A stretch of 64,000 nucleotides of DNA from Lates calcarifer (lineage: Eukaryota; Chordata; Actinopteri; Centropomidae), in contig NC_066835.1 of the NCBI RefSeq assembly GCF_001640805.2, positions 7,000,227 through 7,064,226 of the forward strand, read 5' to 3'. Of the stretch, positions 29,458 through 43,978 are shown piece by piece (the first letter of the stretch is position 1; the number at the start of each line of letters is the position of its first letter). The position numbers and the translations under genes were made by a program. Under the pieces are notes generated by a model. That model saw only the letters and a list, made by a program, of their open reading frames with translations, did no database searches and was not told the origin of the DNA.

Positions 29458-31319
29458 TGTGATCCTAATGATTCTTACATAGAATTTTGATAAAGATGTA
29501 ACAGATGTTTCTTATGTATTTCTCTATTTGAATAGCTGTTGCTGCTCAACATTGCAGTAAGAGAAATTCAAGAAATCTTTATCTCATTTCCACATCCCAA
29601 AAAGCATTTACATGATAATTAATACACGTGGTCTACATTAAAATCTGACCAAGTCAACGAATGCTAAACCATGCATATAATCTGTATCTGCTCCCTTGTT
29701 TATTCTGCATTGGGACACTTAAGTCATGCCTCTATGGTAATGGCAGGCGTGTGAGCAAAGCCTTTGGATTTTCACCAGTAAGTCCCTGCTCTCACCGAGA
29801 TCTGTCACAGCACTCGGAAAAATAATGGACTGGGCAGGGGGAAAAATAAAACAAAGTAGAATTTGCATTACATGAGTTGTACATTAAATATTCATATGGA
29901 GAAGTTTTATGGACCCACAGCATAGCTGCTGGAAAGGGATTTGTTGAAGGGTGAGGGGAGGGGAAAGGAAGAGGGTTTACATGCACTCACTTCACTCCCA
30001 TGTAATGCATTTTCATAAAAATCTATTATGGCATCTTATTATCTACCAAAGGTACATTTGATGCATAAATGAGCATTTAAAACATGAAGTGCCAGGGTTC
30101 AATTGCCCTTGTCCCATTGGTGATGGTGGAGAATTACTCCGCAATACTGTAAAAGCTCAGCTGCCCCCATACACACACACATACACACATACACACTGGG
30201 AGACATTTACATGCTGGTCACTGAAGTAGAGGCTGACACAGGAATAAAACGCTTCATGTTTGAGAACGTTTAAATGTAACAATGACTCAATGGGCTTTCA
30301 AATAGCTGTTAACCTGCTGGCATACCATAAAATGCTTTTGCAGAGAATGTCTCTGGTGCCTTTTAAAGGCAGCCAGTGGGAACATCACAGCACACTATAA
30401 AACCGAGATACTTGCTGAATCATTAGACCATCTATTAGTTTAATTAATGTATTGTAATACCACCATTGTGTGGCTTGGTGTCTGCAGTTCAGATTACAGT
30501 CAGTTAGATAGCTAAAGTCTGCACAATTTTTAAATGTACATCTTCAAACTTAGTTTAGGACAGCATTTCCAATAGAAACTATGTGAGTTGAATTTCACAG
30601 TCCAATAAATAAGAAAAACTGCCCCAACTAATAAAAAGAATGTGGAGCATAACAAAAATAAAGCCTAAAAGGCTCATTTCAACCACAAACAACCTATATA
30701 CAGTGTTTATCTTTTTAGAAAGAAGGTTTTCAACAACAACAGCAATTAACGTGTCCAAAAAAGTCTGAGCCTCTGTGTCTAATTTGTGATATTGAACTGG
30801 TGGCTGTTGCTTTGCTGAGAACAGCAATACAGTTTTCACAATACGTTTCAAATCTATTATATTGCTTACAAAAAAAAGAGTCAGGATTTGTTAAAAAGCT
30901 TCGTTGCTGTCAGCGTAATTTGGTCTATCTCTTCCATTTAATTCTCAGTGGCGCTATTTTCGAGGAGAGAAAACTCCTTTTGTAACAGGAAATAAAAGCA
31001 ATAAAACTCAACTACAAAAGGCCATATGACCAGCATATTTCAAAACAAAAGCTATATAAGCTTGTATAAAATGAGCACAAATAATTTCACTGCACAGTGT
31101 AGGGGAAATGACTGTGAACTAGTATAGTCCACTGTATATGTTCTACTATTTTTTAGTATAATTCTCACACATGAGCATTAGGGAGCTTAGGATTGCTTTT
31201 TTTAAAACTGTAAAAAGCCTTTAATGCAACTAATATTTCTTCATATAATAATTATCTTTTCTCCACAGGCTCCAATAAGTTCTTGTACCTCTGTGAAAGT
31301 GTGTATAGTGTGTGTAAAA

Positions 31320-31366
<47 letters not shown>

Positions 31367-34300
31367 TGATGCCTCGCCCTTCAGTAGCAGGTGTGTTTTA
31401 ACAAGCTAATCAAACTGTGTCCACCTGTTTTTAATTCGAGTGAGACGTTTTTGAAAGACCTGTGGGCAGCTGGTAAAGGCCGCAGATTACACTCAGCAAC
31501 TGTAGAACACATGGCTGTGCCGCGGAGGACGCACACAGCCTCACGCGCACAGATGCGCACTAGCACAGGTACACACACACACACATGCACACACCTTATA
31601 TTTGTTCCGCATTACGCTGCAATCTAGCAGGTTCAGGAGGAAATGTGATGAGCTGAGCCGCTGCTTTGGGAATGCTTATTACGTTTCTGTCAATAACTGG
31701 CTTTCCATCCAGGTATTTTGATCCAAAATACGAATTGAATTAGGAGGGCTGAACAGGGGAAAAAGGCAAATCTGATCAAATTTCTTCATTATCACAAAGA
31801 AAAAAGGTTTTCAGTTTACTTGAGGTAGAAATGCCTTTGGCAGCTGCATTAAAATACATTTGGTGAATTGTTATTTATATAGCAATGCTCATGACCTTGT
31901 CATTCAGTATGTGCTGTCAGATGTTCAACAGTTCCAGTTATCATAATTTGTGTCGGCCGTTAGTCTGTGCGTTTGAATTTTTCCATGTGCATTTTTTAAA
32001 TAAAATACAGCCACTAAGAGCTGACATTGAAGAGCTACTGTTTGACATTAGCCGTCAGTTATTGGAAAAGTCTCTCTTCCATTCAAACCATTTTCGTTTC
32101 TGATGTATTTGCTGCCTCTGTTTAATATTTCCTTTTTTTTTTACACTTCAAAAGCTCACTTGAAAAGGTTGCTCATAATGTTGCATAGTCACACATGGAT
32201 GGTGTTTCATTGTTTGTGTGTGTACAGGAGAAACCGCAGACCTGCCCAGCACTTAATTCTTTGCCTCTGCTGTGCCAGGACATCTCTTCCCCTTGTCTAC
32301 AGTATCGATTCATTCATTTCTTTTGCATTTGTTCCTCCATTCTTCCTGCCCTCCTCCTTGCCCAACCCATTCTTATTATTTTAATGATGACAGACTTATG
32401 CATTGGCCGGGTGCATGTAGAGTAATTATGGGGAAATGAACCTGCGGGATGCATGGGCCATTGACCAGCATATTGACTTTGACTGCCACCACAAGCAATT
32501 AAACTTAAGCTGCTCGCCGTCTATAGAAGCCCCCACCTTTCTTTATTACCACCCCCACACGCACGCAAACACACTCAAACTGGATGCAAGGTCGCCAGAG
32601 AACAGTTAGTCAGCATGTTTTTCTAGGGCTCCAAACAAACTAACAGCATTAAGCTCTCTAAGAATCAAACCAAAACATCCCTAGGCATGAAAAAGTGTGA
32701 TTTCTCCTCTCCTCCTTGCTCTCAATACCTCGAGTGAACGCACAATCCTCTGCCACGCTTGAGACATCGTACAGGCTGACATGATCTTGGCTCCCCAGTG
32801 TGGACTTCTTAGTCCAGAGAACTCTACAACTGTTTTGACATGCCTTTATCAAACACTTTTGCCCCATGGCCTGCAGCGAGGTACCGACAACAGGGATATA
32901 ATCCATCTGTTGAGCCATCTCTGAGTCACAGAGTGCTCATCCAGTGGGATGGGTGTGGAGAGCTATGAGTCTGCAGCTATGGTTGTTCACTTGAATCAGT
33001 TTTAGGAGGAGTGTTAGTGAGAAGTTTACCAAGCCCAAAGCTGGAGGGATTGAAAGTTGAAAAAAAAAACAGGGTCAAGCAGGGGACATACAACACTCAT
33101 AAAAATGGAAATGGATCAACAGAACCATAAAGGGTGACCTTGTGCTCTAGCTGGAACCTCCTGTTCATGTTGGAGTTTCACTTGTCCTGAAGAGAGGTTT
33201 TTGTCAAGGTCCCATAAAGTTTTGGATAATTTTATCTGACAGGTCTTCATTTGAAACTTTTATGAAGTTCTAATAAATTCTCTTCATTTGCAGTTTTTAA
33301 ATAATCTATACAAATTACAGGGGCTGTCTGAAGATCAGTCAGAACAATTCAAGTGGCTCTGAAAATCCTTTGTAAAAAGTTTGTGAACTACTCATTATAT
33401 CACAATTAAACACAATTTTGGCAATCTTTCATCATCTTCAACAATCCTGACATATTTACTTAAAACCAGCAATTGGTTTTAGTTAAATTTATTGGCCACT
33501 AGGGGACAACAGTTGCCTGTTTATACAGATACAGAGCAATGATCATTTTTTTTTTAGTTTAACTTCTTAGACTTTTCCAGTGAAAGCAGCTGCCTGCTGT
33601 GTTAATCTCAGTACTAAACCACAGAGGAAGAGCTTTCCTGATCAGTCAGCCGCTGCTATGCTGCAAAATTATTTGGCTGATGGTCAAAGCCTTGGGCAGC
33701 TGAATGTAGAATGACAATAAATGTACTAGCAGTAGTACCTAGTTAGTTAGCTTATGCTAGCTAGTATGCCAGTACTTACAGAGAGATTGAGCTTTATATT
33801 TGCAAATATTCTACATAAACTATTGTGTAATTACATCATTGCATTATGGAAATGTTTAACTTTTTGGTTATCCTTAAGAAGCTCATAGAAATTCAAATAT
33901 AAACTCAATATAGGCTAATCATTATTTTATTTAGACACTGAAGTGATTAATTCACTCCCATCTCTACACAGCTGATTTGTATTACCTGAATATCCATGCC
34001 CATGTCTCAAAATGATGTGAAAAGCCTATTGTCTAAGATGCTTTGTTGTTTTAGTCTTATTGTTTGTGGTTCCTGCATCTGACTGTGGGATTAACAGTGT
34101 GGTGCATTTGAGGAAGGAATAGTTAACAGAAAATCTACAGACTTGTGGCATCTAGGATGACATTAGCTAGAAAGAAAATTGGCAGGGATGTGAAGTGTGT
34201 ATAATGTTATTAGTACATGTTTGTAGAGCTGTTGGAAAGAACACTCTTAAATTAGCATGTGAATTAGTCTGAATAGATACATTCCCATCACTTGATCTGT

Positions 34301-37300
34301 TTTTGCTACTTTTCAGTTTCCTAATTGGCACTCAAAAAGATGCCTGTGTGCCATTCAGCTTCTCCTTTCACAGTGAATTGCTTATGTTTTTGGTGGGAAT
34401 GCACTCAGTTGTCCGATCATGTCCTCAGTGACAGAATAGGACATTTATCCTGCTGGGATTGCATGAAAGATGTAAAACATGGGAAGGTCTGGCCCGTAGC
34501 ATGATTTCTGTGCTTGCATTTATCAGATGTGACAGATGACAGGGAGCTCTGCATAGCCCAAAATCAAAGCTCCTGTTCTGTTTTCTTTTTTCATCCATCC
34601 AATTAGGCATCTGAACATGATGTTTTTCTATCTATACATTATTTATTGTCATCATGTCTGTGTGTGTCGGTCGGTGTGGTTGGGTGTGGTACATTTCTGC
34701 GTTGGTCGCTGTGAACATTACACAAAATCTCACTGGAACTAAATATGAGTGCAGAGTTGCATATTTTCTGGATTCTGCCCTCCAGCCATTTTCTATCCCT
34801 CTCCACTCTGAGAGTGATTCAGGGCAGTGGATTAGTGTTGGGTTGACTGTCAAACAAACAGGCCTACCGCAAGACTGGTGCTGTTTCTCTAACAGACCTC
34901 CTTAGTGTCCTGGGGAGTTTGAGCACATATTGACTGAACACCTGTGGGCCATGGTTTTAACTGACTGCTGACACTGTGTCTAAGGGGAGAGGATTTTAGG
35001 CTGTCACAGCACCCACAGGTCACCTAGACAAGTCAGGGCTGTCACTCAACCAGTATTTAAGGCAACTATTAATTTTTAGGTTTCGATATCCTGATTTTTA
35101 ATCACTTCAGTGCTCACAGAAGTGACAACAGTTAGCAGATGTACAGTATTTGTTTATCTGGGTGTTATTTGCATATTTGGTCTGTTATTTTACTCAGATG
35201 TTACTCCAGCAGGCGTACTGTCCATCGTAGAAAGGAGCACAAGGCTCCTACAAATGCTAAATGCTAACATCAGCATGAATGACAAAATGACAAACCCCAA
35301 CAGCAGGTTAATTTTTTATGTTACACCTGATTAAGGTTCAGAAAATTTCTCAGAAACCATTAGAAGTTCTATAAAAAAAAAAACAATATGCCTTGTGTAG
35401 AAATTCTCTTTTTGTGTTCAAATACTCCACAGCCATGCTAGTAGTGGCACAGTACCAGATGTGCTTTTCACTAAATGGTAAAAATTACAGACCAACTTAT
35501 CTTTAAGGTTTTCTGGTGCAACAAAGGAATTCTCTCCAGGCAGGTTGACTTTAGAGGACCAAAACTTTTCAAGCTGCCCATCAACTGTCCAATGAACTCA
35601 CAGTGAGGGAAAAAATCCCTTTCCTCATAATTCCAACAGGTTCTTGTCCTGAGGTGAACAAAACTACTGTGTTTATGAAATGACAGGTAATAATGAACAA
35701 TGATGCCTTTTTATTAGTGGAATTACCTTAATCTTTATCTAGGATTACCAGTGTTAGGCCAGATACAGCAGTCAAAAAGAGCCTTTAAGTTGGACTTGCT
35801 TTGTGAAGGATGCAATTTTGGACATCTCTGTGGCTGACTGATGGAACCTAGGTCTTCAAAATTGCTGCAAGTCTTTGAGTCAGAACTCGTAAATAAAGAA
35901 TGTACTGAGAGTAGAAAAACAACCCAAAAATGAATGCTTAGTCTTAAATATGTGACGACGACAAAGTTAGAGGTGGCAGCTGAAATAATAAATTCACCTA
36001 GTGCACTAGATGAAACATGCCTAAATACATGTATACCTAGGACTTAAAAAGAACTCACAGTAGTGCTGGATGGTATAATTCTAGGTCTGGCTCTGCAGTT
36101 ATCTATGGCCTAAAAGAGCCAACATTTTAATGTGGCTAATATTATATCTATTTCTAGTACTAAGGTAGCATGTCAGAGAATAATCACATTTGAGGAGTAA
36201 TTAAAGTTGAGGCCTGGGCTAAAAGTGCTTTTAATTGATTACCCTGGATTCTCTCTGAAATAGGTTAAATACTCTCCTAAAATGACTTCCATTAGTCTCT
36301 CGCTCACTATTTATATTCTCTCTCCCATTCCTCTCTTATTATCCAGCCGGGATGGTTGTGATTAAATTGCCCTATACAGTACCTCCCTTGCCTCTGCATC
36401 TCTCCTCTCCCTTTAACTCATCCTCTCACTCTCTTTCTCTCCGCTGCTTGATATCCCCCATTGATCACCCAGTGTAGTTTGCAACATCTACCCCACACAC
36501 ACCCCACCCCCACCTCTCTTTTTCTCTCTCTCTCCCTCTCTCTCATGTATTTCTCTAATGATAATACAGTTGCTGTAATGTGTTGGCCGGCCGCATTCAT
36601 GTCTGCAGCACAAGGCCCTGCAGCTTGTACTGATGGCTAAACGACCATGGACCCTCACTAATCTGCACTCACCATGGTAATGGGTGATCTGTTTATTGAC
36701 TCCCCCACCCCCACCCCCAACTGGCCTTAGAGGTATTGGACTTATTTTTCTAACTTTTTTTGGAAATGGATCATGTTTTTTCAAAGCTTCTCCCTGCACC
36801 CTGGCCTAACTTCAAGCAAGTCCAACAATCCAATAAAAGCCAATACTGTGAATGTCAACTGACCCTATAGGCATCAGTTTCCAATTTGCCATTGGCAGCA
36901 CTTTTGAGAGGAATTTCTTTCTGGGTTTTTTTTTCTTCCATACCTGGCACAGTTACCAGTGTGAAATTCCCATTCATCATAATAACCAGTGTTGAGTGTC
37001 CATTTATCAAGGCCTGGATGCCAGTGCTTTACACTGTGGCAAGTTGAGCCAAAGGGATTTACCTTCTAATGACTGTTATAAAACCCTGTGCTTATGAGAC
37101 AAATTAGATGACAAAGGAGGGGAAAAACAAGATGGCCGCCCACCTCTGCATCCCCTGTGGGAATTTAACAAGCCTTAAACAGCATTCTTAACAAGCAAAC
37201 TGCTGCTTTTCTAGAGCTGATTACAATTCACGTTTAGCAGCCAATCTCTTCAAAGAGGGCAGGGCCGTGAGAAAAGTTCAGCAGGTTTCATATTTCTAGC

Positions 37301-38194
37301 TCCATTTATTGTATATCAAATTGGTTTTGCGTCTCAAAAAGGCATTCATAGATCTTTGGTTGATATTCTAAGTTCATCATCTGTATTCGCTGTATAACTT
37401 GTCACATCCACCAGTAGACACATAGTCTTTCTCCGTCTCTCTTTCTCTCATTCTGTCTTACTTCAGACCTTGTGACTTGGGTAATACATTAATGTGATGA
37501 CTCTCTGGTGAGGCACCTTCACCAGAAGACTAATCTGTAATGCATGCCTGTTTGAGCTTTATGCAAGCCAACATGAACTTCCCCAAAATGTGATTAATAC
37601 AACCTCTGTATCCCACAAGGTACTGTTTTGATGAATTAACAAATCGGGTGTGAATGTCTCCCATTTAATCACACTGAGAGATGAAATGCTGGACTGATGG
37701 GGCAGGCTGGGTAAGTGCATCCGCAGTAATCTTTCCCCATCCATATCCCAGCTAAGATGAGGCGCAAGCGATGACTCGAAACCTACTTTGGCTTGATAGA
37801 AATCCAAAATGGTGAAGGCCTGGAGAAGATCTGAAGGAACTGGAAATAGTTCAAACGTTTGCGCCGGCTGTTGTAATCTGTTTCCTGTCAAACACAAGTC
37901 TATGCCTTGTTTGTGCCAACCAGAACTGCATAATTTGTAATCAGTCTGCACCTACAAGCAGAATGGAAAAAGCAAAGTGTGACAACGGAAATGTATCTTA
38001 GTATAACAAGAATGCAGTAGATCTGTGTGTGTGTGTGTGTGAGAGAGAGAATTTGAGAGATGGGATTGAAAAATATGTGTTCATCTGTTTTAATTATCGT
38101 GCTTGTGACTTTCGTCTTTGATGTGTAGGGGAAATACTGTGCGAATAAGCAAGCAAGACAATATATTATTAAATATATTGCATCCTTTATTATA
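29458..38194. other. Intergenic DNA, no gene seen
   Basis: AT-rich sequence with a TG array at 31318-31368, a CA-rich segment at 30171-30197 and a CT-rich segment at 36500-36545. Blocks at 32380-32525 and 37000-37330 look unusually free of simple repeats and contain ATGCAT, CAATTAAA and similar sites, so they could be regulatory. No exon is supported. Confidence 0.5.
31318..31368. repeat. (TG)n microsatellite
   Basis: About 20 perfect TG units (31321-31359) followed by a short interrupted TG run. Confidence 0.95.
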
Positions 38195-38937
38195 ACGAGA
38201 AGATAAGGAAGTGGAGGTGGGAAAAATTAGTAAAAATGGAAGAAGAAGCAGAGGAGGAAGTGGTTGTAGGGAAAGAAATGGAAGAATACATATGTCAAGG
38301 TGGAAGTGGAGGCAGAAAGCTAAGAAGTGGAAGAGGTAGTCGAGGAAATGGAAGGAGAAGAAGGAAAATGTGGGGGTGGAAGAGTAAGTGGAAAATAAAT
38401 TGGAAGTGAAAATGAAGAAGAAAAGATGTGTAAGTGAAAAAGGAAATTCAAGAAGTCAAAATGGAGGCAGAGGATTAGGAAGAATAAAATAATATGTCAA
38501 AATTGAAGAGAAATTAGTAGAAGAGGAAGTAGAGAAGGAAGAGGTGTAAGTCATAGTAAAAGAGGACAAAAAGAACTCAAAGTGGAAAAGGAAATAGAAG
38601 TGAAAGTGAAAGAGGCAGGAAGAAAAAGAAGTGGAAGAGGAAATCTAATGTGAAGAACATGGGGTGAAAGAAGAAGTGAAGTAAGTGAAGGAAAAAAGGC
38701 ACAGATGAAAGTGGAAGGTGAAAGAATAAGAAGTGAATGAAGTGGACATGAAAAAGGACTAAGAGGAGAAGTGGTGGAAATGGAAAAGAAAATGGAAGAA
38801 GTCCAAGTAGAAGAAGCTGATGCAGATGAATAAGAAAAATAACAGGTGGAAGACAAAGAAGAAGTGGAAGATTAAGAGGAAGTTAAAAGGAACAAAGAGG
38901 AAGACAAGAAAATTGATGAAGAAGAGTAAGAAGATAT
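38195..38937. repeat. Purine-rich strand-asymmetric tract of about 740 bp
   Basis: The + strand is almost entirely A and G with scattered T and very few C, built from degenerate GAAGTGGAAG/GAAGAAG-like units. Stop codons occur in every forward frame. The minus-strand open frames inside it read as low-complexity Phe/Ser/Leu, so it is not coding. It looks like an old, diverged minisatellite. Confidence 0.85.
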
Positions 38938-41699
38938 TCAAATTCAGTATTCCACAGTGGTGCCAGGAAATGTGACTTTGTCAAACTATGTCTTGAGCGT
39001 CTACCGGTGTTTGACATCATACAACCTAGAAATTAAACAGACCTTCTCTCTGAGAGGAGGAAACTTTTTATTGAGTAAAACTCTTCAGCTAAATCAGCAT
39101 TCAGTCTTTGACACTGAATAATTGATTGCTGGCTGATAATTCTGAGGGTCAAGCCACTTTTCCGAACTTTGATGAGTTCTTAATATCGGGTTGAGTTGTG
39201 CTTACGTAAAGGCTGAGAAGGCTAAGGAGGAGCTGGAGGGGAAAAAAACGTGCTGGTCTCTTGATTCACCTGATACAAAGTAAATGCCTCTCATAATATT
39301 TAGCTCCTCAGATGCTCCCCAAAGTAAAGCCAGGTTGTTCTCTCTCTTAAGCCACCCATCTCATTCCCTTGTCTCATTCCATCTGTCCGTCTAAGCAAGT
39401 AAAAAATGTAATCTCTGTAGAGAACAGAGTGAGCACTTTTTGATAGTGTGAGGGGAATTAGATGGATGGAGAGAGAAGCACTTGCTCAAAGCCATAACAT
39501 TCCTGATCTGCCTCTCTTTCACTCACAGCTTCTCTCTAACAAGCCATATGTAACTTAAGGTTATGCGCATACAATAGCTGCTGTCCCAAGAGTTAGTATG
39601 ACAACAGACAGCCCAATTAGTTTGTGCGTATGCTCACAGCTGTATTCCTGGTCCTTGGCATGCATGGATAAAAACAGCACTGCAAACAGGCTTACCGTGC
39701 TGTGCCACGGCCTTGTGAATACAGACGAGGACAGACCTCCCTCGGATGATCAACTTCTGTTTAGCAACAGGATCCAAGATGCGTCGAAACAGCAGGAAAC
39801 TTGTTGACACCTTTCTCCTTCTTCAGCTGTAAGATGTAATACTATAACACAGGATGTCAAAGCTATATCAGATATTATGTACCTGTGCCTGGATAGACTT
39901 ACTGGAGAGCCGGCTTCACTCATAATGAGAGGTGATATTTAGTTTAACAGCTAGGAACAGTCAAGGATCAATCTTGGACATGGATCAATCTGCGGTGAAA
40001 ATAAGTAGAGCTCTGTGGGTAAAGAAAAAAAAACATGGCTCACACTCAATTTCAATTTTCAGATTACCACAGGAAGCCTGTTTTATCAAGACTAAATTAT
40101 CTAAATGGAATTTGTTCTTAAAACTAATCTCCCTGGATTTCTACAGAAACTGATGTGAACGTGTATCCAGTTACTTGTGCGTTTGTGGCACTTTACATAT
40201 ATTTGTGCGTTTATCAGTGCATGATATACTGCAAATATTTTCTTTTCTATTCCTGGGCTTTCAGAGGAGATTAATGTTAATAATACATCTATGCAGAGCT
40301 GTATTAACCATGAATATTTCCAATCTGTTTCTGTAAAAAGTAGTATCTGTGGTTGGGTCTGTGGGATCCAGCCTCCTTTTTCTTAGATGTCTGTGGCTGG
40401 AATTAAAGGAGACGGTGCTTTACTGGCTGCTCACTGTAGATACCTCTCCTAATGCTTGGGCTATCTCACCGCACACGATGGGTATTTTTAGTGGCCCTTA
40501 TCTCTTTATGAAACATGAGGCGCACTGCAGAGGCTTACGTTACACACCTCGGATGCTTTGGCTTAGGATAATGCAGGCATGTGGATTGGAGGGTGGGTGG
40601 GGTGGATGTGGGAAGAGTGTGTTGGGGCCGGGGAGTGGGATCTGGGCACACTAAGAGTAGAGAAATAAAATTATTGACTTACTCAGCTGGAGAGCTTTTG
40701 AGTGAGTCAAATCCAGCTGTTTGTTCGTTTTTGGTTTTTTTTTTTAAACCAGAAACTGTTTCCACAGGCTGTGAGAGATAGGTGAAGGGTGGGTGGGGAA
40801 TCTGGCAGGGGTAACGTGAAAAGTGGGTGAGCTGAGAGGGAGGGAAAGAGTGACAGATGGATGGATGGTTGGTATCTTTGCAAAAGAAAGCATTGAGGAT
40901 TCAACCGTTAACTGTAGTTAAAGCGCATCATGTCAGTGTTTCTTCAGCTGTAATGAGAACTGAGATTTGCAGTGCAAACTGTGCTAAACATAACATATAC
41001 AGCGTTCCTCTTGTTACCACTGTTGTTACTGAATGATAACTTTCAGGCTGTGAAGGTAAAGTGCAGAAAATCTCTCCATAAATGAGATACTCGTAAATGT
41101 CCCGCAGTACTGTGAAGGATTTAAGGCTGATGTATCAAAAAGCAGCATGTAAGGAGGCGAGAGCGGCTTATTTTTCTCAGCTCTCATCTCCGTGAACCAA
41201 CAATCCTGTGAAGCCTTTCAGAATACCAGATTCACTCGTTAACCCCGTCCCATAATCAGCGCGCTGAGCCCTGACCCCTTGTCTCCCGCACAGCCTGTGC
41301 TGATCTCTAAACTGACATTTTTCTTACCCAAAATTTCAGAAGAAGTTGTCTCAACCTAATTATAGTCTGTTATGAGTCAAAGTAACATCTTTTAGGAATT
41401 CTACTCTGTTATTTTAGAGCTCTTGGTAGCACACAGTCTGCTCTCCACCAACTGACCAGCAACCTTCTTTTAGCAGCAGATATGTGTGCTGCATTTTTAT
41501 TACGTTAGATGTTAGTGCAGGCTTTGATACTTGAGATCATTTTGTTCTCAAGGATAACCGGCACTATTTTCTATCACGACAGGCAACCCACCTTCATCTT
41601 TCATGTATGCCATGGAATTAGTCACAATATTAGAAAAAAACCTGTCAGTTAATTTGTCATTAATAGAAGGTTTTAGTTGCCAAGACACTGTCACTCAGT
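38938..41699. other. Intergenic DNA, no gene seen
   Basis: A GC-richer block at 39590-39800 has a 69-codon open frame of unknown meaning starting at ATG 39598. Another block at 40560-40640 is G-rich. No mobile element is clear. Confidence 0.5.
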
Positions 41700-42030
41700 T
41701 GGACTGTAAATTCATGGATTTTACATTATATTTGACATTCATGGCCCCCAGAGGATGAGCCCAAAGAATTTGGTCACTTTTTCTCTTGTGCCACCATCAG
41801 ATTGATAAGTTAGGCAGTCAGTACTTGTAGTGAAATGTTCCAACAACCACTGGATAGATTATCATGAAGTCTTGTGCAGACATTCATGGTCCCTAGAGAA
41901 TAAAATCTGGAATGTTGAAATTAACAAATATTAGCATCCAAACAGGCTAAACTAAGGCATTCATTCCCATTCTGCCCTGTCTCTGCTCATGGTGAGCATG
42001 TTATAGCATTCTGCTGTTAGCATTTCACTT
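41700..42030 (+). repeat. Dispersed tandem-monomer repeat family C, copy 1
   Basis: The phrases 'gacattcatggcccccagag', 'gtgccaccatcagattgata', 'ggatagattatcatgaagtc' and 'cattcatggtccctagagaa' are monomer pieces also seen at 55660-56560 and 60664-60990. It ends in GTTAGCATTT-type sequence, as the other copies do. An unrelated 29-bp insert interrupts it at 41960-41988. Confidence 0.65.
41960..41988 (+). repeat. 29-bp exact direct repeat, copy 1 (insert within repeat family C)
   Basis: These 29 bases are identical to 45255-45283. The flanks fit the repeat family C sequence on both sides (gctaaactaag before, atggtgagcatg after), so this copy appears to be the inserted one. Confidence 0.9.
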
Positions 42031-42047
42031 GTTACCTCCGTATCTGT

Positions 42048-42170
42048 TTGTTTAATTGTCAGCAGGTTTACACAAAAAGTGCTGAACTGATTTGCCCCTA
42101 ACTTGGTGGAAAGATGGGGCATGGACCAGTGAAGAATTCACAAAATTTTGGTGTGGATCCAGCGAAAGGA
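42048..42170 (+). repeat. Dispersed repeat fragment
   Basis: The sequence 'agcaggtttacacaaaaagt', then 'cttggtggaaagatggggca' and 'aaaattttggtgtggatcca', matches from memory a repeat found in many fish genomes. It is a single short copy of unknown class. Confidence 0.55.
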
Positions 42171-43131
42171 GCAGGTATGATAAACAAATCATTTATATTG
42201 CTATCAGACCACTTCCTTTTTCCTTTTATTTTAGGTAGTAGCATTTCTGTTTTGTGAGTATGCAGCTGAAGCTGTATCGTTTTTCTTGTGATCTGTGTTA
42301 GCATCAGGGTGTTTTCAGATCTTCAGATTTAACACTGTCTCAATTGGTAATCAGTAAATATATAGGGAAATCATGTATAAGGCTGCATGAACTTTTGCAT
42401 TTAGGTTTATGTAGGATAAAAATTCACAGTTACATTTCTGGTTAAATTTTCCACTAATAGTGGGGCTTATTTTACGGTCTCATCTCAGACCATCATGTGA
42501 TCAGCCTGCCCCTGATTGCCACTGAGCCACTGCATCTCCAGAGTGAGAAAAGCCAAATGAGGTAGTAAGTATGGCTCCCTGCCGTCTCCCTTTGGCTGTG
42601 CTGTGGATGCAACTTAGTGGGAGGGGCCCCAAGGGCAGACCCGAACATGCTGGAGAAAGGACATCTAGCAGCTGACCTGGAAGTGCTTGGCTGTCCCCCA
42701 GGAGGAGCTGGAGGATGTCACTGTGCCGAACAACGTCTGGGCTGCTCTTGATTGCCTTGTTAATACTGCAGCACTGAGTTCCAGGGTTGCTGATTCCCAC
42801 AAAGATGCATGTATCTCCTTTATTATCTGTTAACAGGGACCATTGTTCAATAGTAATACTTGATGTTCATTCGTATATTTATTAGGTTGTGCCAGCTGTC
42901 CAGCTGATTTTAATTAAAATGGATGAAACGACCATGAAAAATAAGCTTGATGGTTGATTTCTGACCTTGAAAACAGCAGCCTCACAAATAAGAAATTCTC
43001 GCCTGAAGATCTAGTAACACTTTTTTAAACCTTCAGCCACATCTTGTAGTTGAAAAAGAATGAGTCAAGGATAAAGTATAAAGGATAAAGAGTGTAACGA
43101 GTAGTAGATTCATATTGTGGGACAAAATTAA

Positions 43132-43432
43132 AAGTACCCTGTGGAGTTTATGATTACTAGTAAGCCCATGGAGCTATATTTTTTGCACTGGATGAATTAA
43201 CACACACAGCTATTCCACTGATAAACAGTTAGTGGCAGTAGTGCACAAAGGTAGTGAAGCAGAGGAAAACTCCAAGCAAGCAAACATTAATGTAAATAAA
43301 AATCTGCTTTACACAAGTGTTATTGGAAAAATAATTTCTACATGTTTAGACCCAAAACAATCCAATAAAATACATTTAAGTAAAAAAATTATGTGACTTT
43401 TCTTTGTTGTAATAAAACTCCACTGTGCACCT
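43132..43432 (+). mobile_element. MITE family D
   Basis: The left end AAGTACCCTGTGGAGTTTAT pairs with the reverse complement of the right end (ATAAAACTCCACTGTGCACCT). TTAA flanks lie at 43128-43131 and 43433-43436. The interior is non-coding. It is a different family from A and B but has the same type of termini and flank. Confidence 0.7.
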
Positions 43433-43978
43433 TTAAATAGCAACTCAACACTGTGGTGGAGAGCAGTGCTTTGCTGTCATCTTTGGTTGAAAGTTTCAAC
43501 CCTGTTTTACCTGTGACCACACCCAGAACCATGGATATTATGTGGGTGTGGTCCTAGGTAATTCACCTGCAACCACACCCAACAATATTGTCACACATGT
43601 CTTGGAGTGCACATCTGGAGTAAATGACTGCTGGTGATGAATTTCAGCAAGAATTTAGATTAAAGATTAAAGGACATTGTCTAGTTTTAAAATGTACAGT
43701 GTAATTCTGCTGATAAGAACGTCAGATCAGAAAACTCACACATATCATTTGGAGGGCAGGAAAAATTACTTATTTTGCCACTGAGTTTGGAGGACTTATT
43801 GAAAACAATGTCTTAGTATAAGCTCAGATCCAGAAAAGGAACTTGTTGCATGTCATCCCAGTCTTTCCTCCCCCATATTTGGAAAAAACACTAATCCTGG
43901 GAGCCTTTGCGACTTGGCCAGAAGTTATTTGAGGGTGGATTTGAAACTGTTTTGACACACTTGAAAAAGCAGCTTAGC

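Noticed and set aside
7877..37145. 15-base match between 7877 and 37131 (gatggccgcccacct)
   Set aside because: A match of this length is expected about once or twice by chance in 64 kb, and the flanks are unrelated.
38551..38941. Minus-strand frames in the purine-rich tract
   Set aside because: They read as Phe/Ser/Leu low complexity forced by the nearly C-free opposite strand.
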